The notes under the pieces are model-generated. The model saw only the letters and a list, made by a program, of their open reading frames with translations, was not told the origin of the DNA and did no database searches. Source: Robinsoniella peoriensis (lineage in GTDB: Bacteria > Bacillota > Clostridia > Lachnospirales > Lachnospiraceae). From it: 64,000 bases of DNA. Position 1 is the first letter of the stretch; every line of letters starts with the position of its first letter. Positions 36,585-44,027 of the stretch are shown here, in pieces. The translations under genes were made by a program, and so were the position numbers. Where the stretch lies: the NCBI RefSeq assembly GCF_042680125.1, contig NZ_JBHTNY010000030.1. One strand, written 5' to 3'.

Positions 36585-37587
36585 TTATTTCCGCAATGCA
36601 GCCGCCGGCTCCGTATGCACTAACGGCAGACTTGCACCACCGCTTATAACCATAACAACAGCAAAAGCAGCGATGATTGTCAAAACGGCCTGTGTACCGG
36701 ACACAACAAGGGGTAACCCAAACAGACTGCTGATTAACATACTTCCCCCAAGTAATCCCAGTTCCACCACTGCTGTGAGTATGGAGAGAAACAGATTCTC
36801 CCGGAGGATCATACCTGTGATCTGATGCCTGTAATAACCCAGCGCAGACAATAACCCTGCCTCCCGGTATCGCGTATTTTGCAGCTTAATCAGAAGTACG
36901 GCACAGATAAACAGTCCGATCCCCAGAATCAGAACAGACAGTACCAGAAACAGCTTACCCAGACTTTGAAAGGTATTCTGTAATGCGTATACTTCGTCTG
37001 AAGCATTGGTGGAATCCAGTCCCTGCAGTTTGAGCCGGTTGCTGACCGCCACGATATCAGAGAATTTTTTCACATCATAACTGATGGAATAATTGTCCTG
37101 GTCCGTTAGATTCTGATAGAACTTCTGTTCTATATCCGAGCTGATGGTAAAATCGTCATAACCCGCATTATAGATACCGCTAATTGTAACGGTATAACTT
37201 TGACCATCCAATTCCAAAACAAGCTCCCTGCCAGGCAATGTTTTAATATCTGCTGCCATCTTCCTGGCAAGGCTTGGGGTAATTGCAATCTCATTCATTC
37301 CTTTCCTTGGCATAATCCCATACGACAGCCCCTGTGCTGCCTTTGGGACTGGAAATTTTTCAGCCAGAACCTCGCTTTTTCCATTGATATGCAAAGATAT
37401 ATTTTCTAATTTATATTGGTAATAAACATTTTCTATACGTTCGTCCGATTTTAAATAGGATAAAATAGTCCCATCATCAGCACCTCTGATGTATCCGTTA
37501 TTTCCCGGTATCGGGGAAATCAAAACTGCTGTGCTCCAGTATAACGTTATTCCCATATTTTTTTGTAACATCTTTTAATCTGATCAT
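36585..37587 (-). pseudogene. Chimeric remnant: ABC ATPase N-terminus joined out of frame to an FtsX-like permease C-terminus
   Basis: ATG at 37587, 2 nt after the preceding stop, opens a frame that begins like an ABC ATPase (MIRLKDVTKKYGNNVILEHS, then SFDFPDTGK) and stops at 37498, just before a Walker A would be expected. In another frame the sequence continues as about 320 residues of an FtsX-like permease: part of its extracytoplasmic domain (GMNEIAITPSLARKM), three membrane segments (LFLVLSVLILGIGLFICAVL onward) and a normal C-terminus. The likely parent is a second ATPase-FtsX fusion like its upstream neighbour, with an internal deletion removing most of the ATPase and the first permease segment. 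It should be non-functional unless the permease fragment is translated alone. Confidence 0.8.
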
Positions 37588-37589
37588 CT

Positions 37590-39584
37590 TTACCGGTCTC
37601 CTGTCTTAAGGGAATTCGTAATTTTCGCTGACAAACTCACCAGTGTTGTTACACTTCCGGAAAGCAAACCCATTGCAAGAACAAGTAATACCCCCGCTCC
37701 AAGCATCTTACCATTTAAAATATTCACATTCCAGAATGCAGTAGCTGCAAAATCAGCTATCGGTGACATACACAAGAATAAAACAACTGACACCACTATG
37801 GAAAAAAACGCCTCAGTAAATGACATCAGTGCCAGATGTCTTCCGGCATAACCGCTGACTTTATAAATCGCATATTCCCGTTTCCGAATCAAGGCAGTGA
37901 TGATTGACACTGCCAGAATAATGACTACCGACATAATCCCAATAACAACAACTGCCGCCCCGGACTGCTGGCTCGTCTGCTGGTTTAAACGTACCATATC
38001 CTCCACAAGCTCGAATCGTCCTAAAGGCACAATACCGTCTGCATTCAATTCGTCTTTTATTGCTATCATATCTGCCGGAGTTTTCGCCCGAATGGAAAAA
38101 TTAACTTCTTCGTTCTTAATCCCCGCCTGGTTCCTCATTTCATCAATGGCTGATTTGCTGAAGAAAAAGGCATCATCCACAGAATATTCCATTAACTCCT
38201 CACCAGCATCATATTTTACCGTTGTATCCATCACTCCCACAATTTTACAATCCGATGTAACCGGCATCAAAACAGGTTCTCCGCTATCCCAATTATAGAC
38301 TGCACCGGTAAAAGTAACCGTCTTACCCAATGCCTCTTTGTCAGCCCATCCTAATTTCTTCACGAAGCTCTGCGGAACAACAATTTCATTTTCGTTTCCC
38401 ATTGGCATTACCCCTGCAGTCAGCTTGTTTATAACGGGTACGGAATTACTTGTATCAATTTTTATGTCATTACCGTCAACGGTTACCTGGATATCGCTAT
38501 ACGCCTGGGTAAAAACGATATGTGAAACCCGGTCATCAGATAAATACTTCTCGTACAGCCCGTCAATATCCTGTGATACATTTGCATCCGGCTCATCATT
38601 TTCTTTTCCGTCCGTACCTCCTGCACTCATAAAACTGTTAACAACGCTGATATCCAAAATGCTGTCACCATATGTACGAAACAGTTCATCAAAGGCTGAT
38701 TGGCCCGTATCGGTAATCCCGCCGCTCACTGTGACAAGTAATAAAACCGCCCCCACCATGAGCGACAGCACATGAATGGCAAATCTTCCCCACTTGCTTT
38801 TCAGGTTGCTCCAGGCCAGCCTTATTGCATGATATATGCCCAGGCTATGTGCTTTGTTTTGGCCGGCTTTGTTTTGATCGGCTTTGTTTTGGTCGGCTTT
38901 GTTTTCATATCGATTGGTTTTAATCTCCTTTCTGTCTGTTTCATCAGTTGTGCTGACCAGTTCCCCTTTGTCCAATTCATGTACTTTATCCTTCTGATCA
39001 ATCAATGCAGTATTATGGGTTACTATGATCACGGTTCTTTTCTTTGAAATTTCCCGCAAAATTTTCATAATAATTTTTGAAGACTGTTCATCTAATGCAC
39101 TTGTTGGTTCATCTGCTATGATTACCTGTGGGTCTTTCAGCAGTTCACGGGCAATCGCCACGCGCTGTTTCTGTCCGCCTGACAGCCTGCCTGTCTTTTG
39201 CATTGCCAGCCCGTCAATTTTCAGATCCGCCAGGACTTTCATGACTTCTTTTTTATTCTGTTTCATTTTCAGATACCCGGGAAGCATGATATTTTCTAAA
39301 ACGGTAAGGTCATCCAGCAGGTTAAAATCCTGCCATACAAATCCAAAGATATTATTATAGTAATAACTCTTATCCCGTTCTGTTAGCTTTTTGATATCTT
39401 GTCCCCGGTAAAAAACCTCCCCGTCAAAAGACTGTTCCATTCCACTGATAATTTTTAATAATGTAGTCTTTCCGCTTCCGGAGGATCCTACAATAAAATG
39501 AAGTCCTTTGCCTATGGTCATTGAAATTCCCCGCAGGGCAAATTCATCTCCAAATTGTTTTGATACATTTTTAATTTCAAACAT
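37590..39584 (-). CDS. ABC transporter ATPase-FtsX permease fusion
   Basis: The 664-residue protein carries an N-terminal MacB/LolD-type ATPase (Walker A GSSGSGKTT, signature LSGGQKQR, Walker B VIIADEPTSALDE, H-loop VTHN) to about residue 215. A hydrophilic linker with repeated ADQNK/AGQNK follows, then an FtsX-like permease with one membrane segment near 265-285, a large extracytoplasmic domain and three C-terminal membrane segments. GGAG precedes the ATG. It is transcribed divergently from the OmpR-type regulator at 39768 across a symmetrical promoter region. Such fusions often export peptides or lipids or give antimicrobial-peptide resistance. Its presumed partner downstream is broken. Confidence 0.9.
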   Translation of the reverse strand: MFEIKNVSKQFGDEFALRGISMTIGKGLHFIVGSSGSGKTTLLKIISGMEQSFDGEVFYRGQDIKKLTERDKSYYYNNIFGFVWQDFNLLDDLTVLENIMLPGYLKMKQNKKEVMKVLADLKIDGLAMQKTGRLSGGQKQRVAIARELLKDPQVIIADEPTSALDEQSSKIIMKILREISKKRTVIIVTHNTALIDQKDKVHELDKGELVSTTDETDRKEIKTNRYENKADQNKADQNKAGQNKAHSLGIYHAIRLAWSNLKSKWGRFAIHVLSLMVGAVLLLVTVSGGITDTGQSAFDELFRTYGDSILDISVVNSFMSAGGTDGKENDEPDANVSQDIDGLYEKYLSDDRVSHIVFTQAYSDIQVTVDGNDIKIDTSNSVPVINKLTAGVMPMGNENEIVVPQSFVKKLGWADKEALGKTVTFTGAVYNWDSGEPVLMPVTSDCKIVGVMDTTVKYDAGEELMEYSVDDAFFFSKSAIDEMRNQAGIKNEEVNFSIRAKTPADMIAIKDELNADGIVPLGRFELVEDMVRLNQQTSQQSGAAVVVIGIMSVVIILAVSIITALIRKREYAIYKVSGYAGRHLALMSFTEAFFSIVVSVVLFLCMSPIADFAATAFWNVNILNGKMLGAGVLLVLAMGLLSGSVTTLVSLSAKITNSLKTGDR
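38851..38905 (-). repeat. 15-bp tandem repeat inside the ABC fusion linker
   Basis: Three full and one partial copy of GCTTTGTTTTGGTCG-like units (plus-strand reading) encode repeated (A)DQNK blocks between the ATPase and permease domains. Unit length is a multiple of three, so copy-number change keeps the frame and only alters linker length. Confidence 0.8.
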
Positions 39585-39675
39585 ATAGTAATCTCCTCTA
39601 ATTGCCAGGTAATTTCATTTCTGCTTTACGATTTTACCCGGTTTCGGTTTTAATACGAATATATTATCACGTCCG

Positions 39676-39742
39676 ACATAAAATCTTTGTTAAGGCAGTA
39701 AATGATTTTCTTAACAAAGATTTTATGTGTACGTGGTATAAT
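39676..39742. promoter_or_regulatory. Mirror-image divergent promoters with duplicated regulator sites
   Basis: ACATAAAATCTTTGTTAAG (39676-39694) and its exact reverse complement (39710-39728) flank 15 nt. On the plus strand the right arm is followed by ACGTGG and TATAAT (39737-39742), driving the regulator gene. On the minus strand the left arm is followed by ACGTG and an A/T-rich -10-like box, driving the ABC fusion gene. The same motif recurs at 41697-41718 at nearly the same distance from a -10 box. This fits sites for the adjacent OmpR-type regulator in the -35 position. Confidence 0.75.
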
Positions 39743-39767
39743 AATGTAAGATCCAGGAGGTGGGCAA

Positions 39768-40445
39768 ATGAGAATTTTAATTGTAGAAGATGAAACAGAT
39801 TTATGTGACTCCATTGCTGAGGGGCTGCAGATAGATGGCTATGCGGTAGACACGTGCTATGATGGTGAGGAAGCCTATGAACTTATCACAACGGAAACCT
39901 ATGATCTTGTTGTACTTGATTTAAATCTGCCGGGAATGGACGGCATTGATATACTTTCAAAAGTACGCAGTCAGGATAAAAATATAAAAATCCTGATCTT
40001 ATCCGCAAGAAGCACCGTCTCTGATAAAGTAACCGGACTGGATTCCGGAGCAAATGATTACCTGGCTAAGCCCTTTGATTTTGAAGAATTAGAAGCCAGA
40101 ATCCGCTGTTTACTGCGGCGCACCTTTATACAGGAAGACACTATACTCGTCTGGGACAGTATATCTTTGGATACTGTGAGACGTTCTGCATCCGTAAATG
40201 GCGAAGAATTGGCCTTGACAAAAAAGGAACTGGCACTGCTTGAATATTTTCTCCTTCATCCAGACAAAGTAATCAGCCAGGAAGAAATGATGGAACATGT
40301 CTGGAATATGGAAGCAGACAGCCTGAGTAATGCTGTTCGCGTACATATTGCATCATTAAGAAAAAAATTAAAAGCCGCTCTGTCTTACGACACCATTGCA
40401 ACTAAAATTGGTGCCGGGTATTATTTAATCGGAGGTAGTAAATAA
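39768..40445 (+). CDS. OmpR/PhoB-family response regulator
   Basis: This 225-residue regulator has a receiver domain (E7/D8, phospho-acceptor D51 in LDLNLPG, K in LAKPFD) and a C-terminal winged helix (VNGEELALTKKELALLEYFL, NAVRVHIASLRKKLK). AGGAGGTG lies upstream of the ATG. Its stop overlaps the kinase start in TAATG. It probably binds the CTTAACA-type sites in its own/ABC divergent promoter and ahead of the thiol-redox cluster. Confidence 0.95.
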   Translation: MRILIVEDETDLCDSIAEGLQIDGYAVDTCYDGEEAYELITTETYDLVVLDLNLPGMDGIDILSKVRSQDKNIKILILSARSTVSDKVTGLDSGANDYLAKPFDFEELEARIRCLLRRTFIQEDTILVWDSISLDTVRRSASVNGEELALTKKELALLEYFLLHPDKVISQEEMMEHVWNMEADSLSNAVRVHIASLRKKLKAALSYDTIATKIGAGYYLIGGSK

Positions 40446-41626
40446 TGTTAAATAAAATATCTATCCGTCTTCGCCTTACGATCCTGAATGTTATTCTGCT
40501 TACCATCTGCTGCGTCGTCCTGACCATCATTTTAAACTTTTCGGCAAACCGGATGGCAAATGTAATCGAAGCTACTGTTGTGACTCCCGCAATTCAGGTT
40601 GAGCAGGATACGGATTCTGCAAATACGGAACTTAATACGCAGCTCAATCCTGATACTGCTGCTAATAGTACCATGCCTTCTGCTTCAACCCGGAACTCAC
40701 AGGCAGCACGTCAGATTTTTTTATACCAAAGTATCTTTTATATGATATTGCTGCTGGTTATTGGCGGATTTTTAACCTACTATATTTCCGGCAAAGCCTT
40801 AAAGCCTCTGCATATACTAAGCAGACAGATGCGAAATTGTACCGTTCTTAACCTTTCCGAAGATTTAATGGTACCGGAAACCCATGATGAGATCGCTGAT
40901 TTAACCTGCTCTTTTAATGAAATGTCGAATAAATTAAATGATGCCTTTGCAATGCAAAAACGCTTTTCCCAAAGTGCGGCGCACGAGCTTCGCACGCCTC
41001 TCACCGTACTCAAAACAAAAGTGGATGTATTTAAAAAGAAAAATGACCACACTCCGGAGGAATACAGTAAATTATTATCCATCATATCTGCCCATACAAA
41101 TCGAATGTCTGATCTGGTAAAAGAGCTCTTAGATCTTACAAATATGGACGCTCTGGTGTGTGATCCAAGAATTGAGGCAAACGAACTGCTGATTGATGCT
41201 GCAGAAGAATTGTCTCCGCTGGCAAAGGAAAAAAATATCTATATTACGGTCAGCGGTGAGGCCCCCATCCTAACCGGTAACAAAAACCTGCTGCACAGAG
41301 CATTTTATAATGTCATTGAGAATGCTGTAAAATACAACGTTGAAAATGGTATGGTTGAAATTACTATTTCCACCCGGGAGGGAAATACGGCAATCACCAT
41401 AAAAGATCATGGTATCGGCATCCCAATTGAAATGCAGCCTCTTATTTTTGAACCATTTTTCCGTGTGGATAAATCCCGTTCCAGGAAGATGGGCGGGGCG
41501 GGACTTGGTCTTTCCATTGTGAAATCCATTATTGAAAAGCACAACGGCACAATTTCTGTATCAGATCATCAGGGCGGCGGAACTATTTTTGAAATCTTGC
41601 TGCCGTACGGCAATGACCAATTATAG
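40445..41626 (+). CDS. Sensor histidine kinase, HAMP type
   Basis: This 393-residue kinase has two membrane segments (about 10-30 and 98-118). The extracytoplasmic loop of about 65 residues is rich in Asn, Thr, Ser, Ala and Asp and shows no known sensor fold. Then come HAMP, a HisKA domain with His180 in AAHELRTPL, and an HATPase domain (NVIENAVKYN, DHGIGIP, GGAGLGLSIV). It overlaps the regulator gene by one base. Adjacent ABC and thiol-redox genes suggest it senses envelope stress or redox state, but the signal is unknown. Confidence 0.93.
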   Translation: MLNKISIRLRLTILNVILLTICCVVLTIILNFSANRMANVIEATVVTPAIQVEQDTDSANTELNTQLNPDTAANSTMPSASTRNSQAARQIFLYQSIFYMILLLVIGGFLTYYISGKALKPLHILSRQMRNCTVLNLSEDLMVPETHDEIADLTCSFNEMSNKLNDAFAMQKRFSQSAAHELRTPLTVLKTKVDVFKKKNDHTPEEYSKLLSIISAHTNRMSDLVKELLDLTNMDALVCDPRIEANELLIDAAEELSPLAKEKNIYITVSGEAPILTGNKNLLHRAFYNVIENAVKYNVENGMVEITISTREGNTAITIKDHGIGIPIEMQPLIFEPFFRVDKSRSRKMGGAGLGLSIVKSIIEKHNGTISVSDHQGGGTIFEILLPYGNDQL

Positions 41627-41696
41627 CCTCATGCTTTGCTGCTGTGAACGAAGAAAAAAATCAGACGGAGATATGTTTTGATGAAATACATTTTCT

Positions 41697-41730
41697 CTTA
41701 ACACAAATTTTATGTTAGATTTGCTACAAT
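41697..41730 (+). promoter_or_regulatory. Promoter of the thiol-redox cluster with a regulator site
   Basis: CTTAACACAAATTTTATGT (41697-41715) matches the arms at 39676-39728 at 17 of 19 positions, and TACAAT follows at 41725-41730. The placement in the -35 region mirrors the divergent promoter. The first gene starts 32 nt downstream. Confidence 0.65.
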
Positions 41731-41761
41731 GGCCTCATCAACGAAAAAGTGAGGTATCGAA

Positions 41762-42376
41762 ATGAAAAAAAAATTTGTCATTATAATTTCATCTCTATTG
41801 ATTCTTTCTCTTGGCGGCTGCAGTTCCAAGCCTTCGGAAGAAAAAATAAAATCTGCTCTGGATGAAGGTACTATTACCGTAGAGGATGCAAAAGAGAAGG
41901 GATGGATTGATGATGACTGGATAAAAGCGAATTACGAAACAGTGGAAGCAAAATCAAAAATTTACCTGTTTGATCCCTTTGAAACTACATATCTGGATGG
42001 AACACCCGCTTCTTCCAATATCATTGAAGGAGAAACATGCCTGGTCTTTTTTAATACCCAGGGTGAGGAAACGCTGGAAAAACTGCAGGTTTTCAACGAT
42101 ATCTCTGATGAAATGACGACTGACGGCGTTCCTGTTATTGGTATTATCACGGACAAAGACTTCGGCGCGGCAAAAGAGAAACTGGCAGATATAAAGTTCC
42201 CCATAATCGTATACAATGATTCCATGCAGCAATCTTTAAAGAGCTATGAAGAACTTATTAACTCTGATCTGGTATCCATATTTACAAAACAAGGTGGCTT
42301 TTATACTGCCTGGAACAGTAATCCCGAAGGGGATGAATTACTGTCATTTGCAAGGAAGTTGAAAGATGAAGAGTAA
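41762..42376 (+). CDS. Thioredoxin-like lipoprotein lacking the CXXC motif
   Basis: This 204-residue lipoprotein has lipobox LSLGGC. A helical segment (about residues 30-60) precedes a thioredoxin-like domain (CLVFFNTQGEETLEKLQVFN, DGVPVIGIITDKDFGAAKEK, FPIIVYND). At the place of CXXC the sequence reads NTQGEE, so it cannot do dithiol exchange in the usual way. It begins a four-gene cluster with a CXXC peptide, an Fe-S membrane protein and a TlpA-like lipoprotein. It could be a docking or scaffold partner for the active TlpA. The fold assignment is moderately sure. Confidence 0.75.
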   Translation: MKKKFVIIISSLLILSLGGCSSKPSEEKIKSALDEGTITVEDAKEKGWIDDDWIKANYETVEAKSKIYLFDPFETTYLDGTPASSNIIEGETCLVFFNTQGEETLEKLQVFNDISDEMTTDGVPVIGIITDKDFGAAKEKLADIKFPIIVYNDSMQQSLKSYEELINSDLVSIFTKQGGFYTAWNSNPEGDELLSFARKLKDEE

Positions 42377-42500
42377 ATATACGGTAGGTACCTTATTGCT
42401 GGCTATTGTCCTTATCTGTATTGGTGCCTGCCGTGGCGAAGCTTACGAAGTACTCTCAAAGGGAATAAACTTATGTCTGGAGTGTGTGGGTATTGGCTAA
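42366..42500 (+). CDS. CD1871A-family CXXC peptide
   Basis: This 44-residue protein has one N-terminal membrane segment (TLLLAIVLICIGACRGEAYE) and a C-terminal CLEC motif in INLCLECVGIG. It matches the short CD1871A CXXC family. It overlaps the end of the preceding lipoprotein gene by 11 nt, and the following gene starts within its last codons, so all three are translationally coupled. The single anchor and external or membrane-edge CXXC suggest a small electron or disulfide relay. The role has not been established to my knowledge. Confidence 0.85.
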   Translation: MKSKYTVGTLLLAIVLICIGACRGEAYEVLSKGINLCLECVGIG

Positions 42501-43344
42501 GAATAAAAATCGCTGGAAGATACAGGCAGGCGCCACACTGCTGACGAACGCCCACATTACAGGCTTCTTTACCGGTAAAATCTACAAAGGAAATTTAAAG
42601 GGGATCTGCGTTCCCGGCCTTAACTGCTATTCCTGTCCCGGAGCAGTAGGTTCCTGCCCAATTGGTTCCCTGCAGGCGGTGATTGGTTCCTCAAAATTCA
42701 AATTTTCCTACTACATTGTAGGCCTGCTGATTTTGTTCGGTGTGCTGTTTGGACGATTGGTATGCGGCTTTCTATGTCCTTTTGGCTGGTTTCAGGAGCT
42801 GCTTCATAAGATTCCCTCTAAAAAATTGAGCACAAAAAAACTTGCAGCACTAACCTGGCTTAAATATGTTGTATTACTGCTGTTTGTCATCATACTGCCC
42901 ATGACTATCCTAAATGAAGTCGGTATGGGAGATCCCTGGTTCTGCAAGTGGATCTGTCCGGCAGGAATCTTAGAAGGTGCGATTCCTCTCACTCTCGCAG
43001 ACAGCGGCATCCGGGCAGCACTTGGTGCCTTATTCACATGGAAAAGCTGTTTGCTGGTTGGAATTATAACTTTATCTATCTTTTTTTACAGACCATTCTG
43101 CAAATGGATCTGTCCGCTTGGCGCATTCTATGCCCTGTTTAATAAAATATCCTTCTATAAGTTTCATATTGATCAGGATAAATGTAACAGCTGCGGAGCC
43201 TGTACAAAGGTTTGTAAAATGGATGTGGAAGTCTGTAAGACCCCAAACCACCCGGAATGTATCCGCTGCGGTGACTGCATCCGCACATGCCCCCGGAGTG
43301 CAATATGTAAAAGTATCAATTTAAGAAAAGAGGACAAGGTTTGA
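42493..43344 (+). CDS. NapH-like 4Fe-4S membrane protein
   Basis: About 283 residues, with five or so membrane segments, two membrane-adjacent cysteine motifs (CGFLCPFGW and CKWICPLGA) as in NapH/YccM proteins, and a C-terminal double ferredoxin (CNSCGACTKVCKMDVEVCK, CIRCGDCIRTCP). The start is uncertain: TTG at 42493 sits 10 nt from GGAG, and a GTG lies at 42484. It probably carries electrons across the membrane to extracytoplasmic thiol partners encoded on both sides. It overlaps its neighbours at both ends. Confidence 0.88.
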   Translation: MAKNKNRWKIQAGATLLTNAHITGFFTGKIYKGNLKGICVPGLNCYSCPGAVGSCPIGSLQAVIGSSKFKFSYYIVGLLILFGVLFGRLVCGFLCPFGWFQELLHKIPSKKLSTKKLAALTWLKYVVLLLFVIILPMTILNEVGMGDPWFCKWICPAGILEGAIPLTLADSGIRAALGALFTWKSCLLVGIITLSIFFYRPFCKWICPLGAFYALFNKISFYKFHIDQDKCNSCGACTKVCKMDVEVCKTPNHPECIRCGDCIRTCPRSAICKSINLRKEDKV

Positions 43345-43940
43345 AAATAAATAGAAAAAAATTATTGTGTATTACATTAAGTGCTGTATGCATGCTTTCT
43401 TTAGCTGGCTGCGGCAACTCGGATATAGAAGCTTCGAAAGAACCATTTCCTGAATTTGAAGGTGTGGATTTTGAAGGAAATAAAATTACCAATGATATCT
43501 TTAAAGACTACGATGCCACCGTCATTAATTTCTGGACAAATGGCTGCGGCAGCTGTATTGCCGAGATGCCGGAATTAGAAGCCTATTTTCAGGATTTCAA
43601 AGATATCAACGTTAACCTGATCGGGGTGGCTGCAAGTGCCGGAGAGTCGGACGAATCGAAAGGGACGGCAGAAACAATTCTGAAGGAAAAAGGAGTGACC
43701 TATCCAAACCTTATTCCCGATAACGCAAGCAGCTTTTATCAGGATTTTATTGGTGAAATATCCGGATATCCGATGACTTATATCGTGGACAGCGAAGGTA
43801 ATATGGTCGGTGCTCCGCTGGTTGGGGTTGTGAAAAAGCAGGAAGAGAATTTGATGAAACGGTTAGATAAGATTATTCAGAAAGGTTCAATCACTAAAAC
43901 TTCGTCTAATAATCTTGCCACTTCATTATCTAAAGCTTAG
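43341..43940 (+). CDS. TlpA-like thioredoxin-fold lipoprotein
   Basis: This 199-residue lipoprotein has lipobox LSLAGC and a TlpA/ResA-type thioredoxin domain with active site NGCGSCIAEMPEL and the cis-Pro loop in GYPMTYIVDSEG. The start is TTG at 43341, overlapping the previous stop, with GAGG 8 nt upstream. It is the only clear dithiol oxidoreductase of the cluster and would reduce or oxidise external protein thiols. Electrons probably come from the NapH-like protein, possibly through the CD1871A peptide. Confidence 0.9.
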   Translation: MKINRKKLLCITLSAVCMLSLAGCGNSDIEASKEPFPEFEGVDFEGNKITNDIFKDYDATVINFWTNGCGSCIAEMPELEAYFQDFKDINVNLIGVAASAGESDESKGTAETILKEKGVTYPNLIPDNASSFYQDFIGEISGYPMTYIVDSEGNMVGAPLVGVVKKQEENLMKRLDKIIQKGSITKTSSNNLATSLSKA

Positions 43941-43986
43941 AATATTACCATAAATTTTTATCTGTTTTCACCTATTTATCGAACAA

Positions 43987-44018
43987 ACGGCAATGAGGAT
44001 CAGAATCCTCACTGCCGT
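43987..44018. terminator. Shared terminator between convergent operons
   Basis: ACGGCA-N-TGAGGAT and ATCCTCA-N-TGCCGT form a 14-bp stem with one mismatch and a 4-nt loop. T-rich sequence follows on both strands, so it can serve both the thiol-redox cluster and the FtsX permease gene at 44028. Confidence 0.75.
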
Positions 44019-44027
44019 CAATCTTTA

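Noticed and set aside
38851..38905. Short regularly spaced repeats as a possible CRISPR array
   Set aside because: Units are 15 bp, directly adjacent without spacers, and encode a protein linker.
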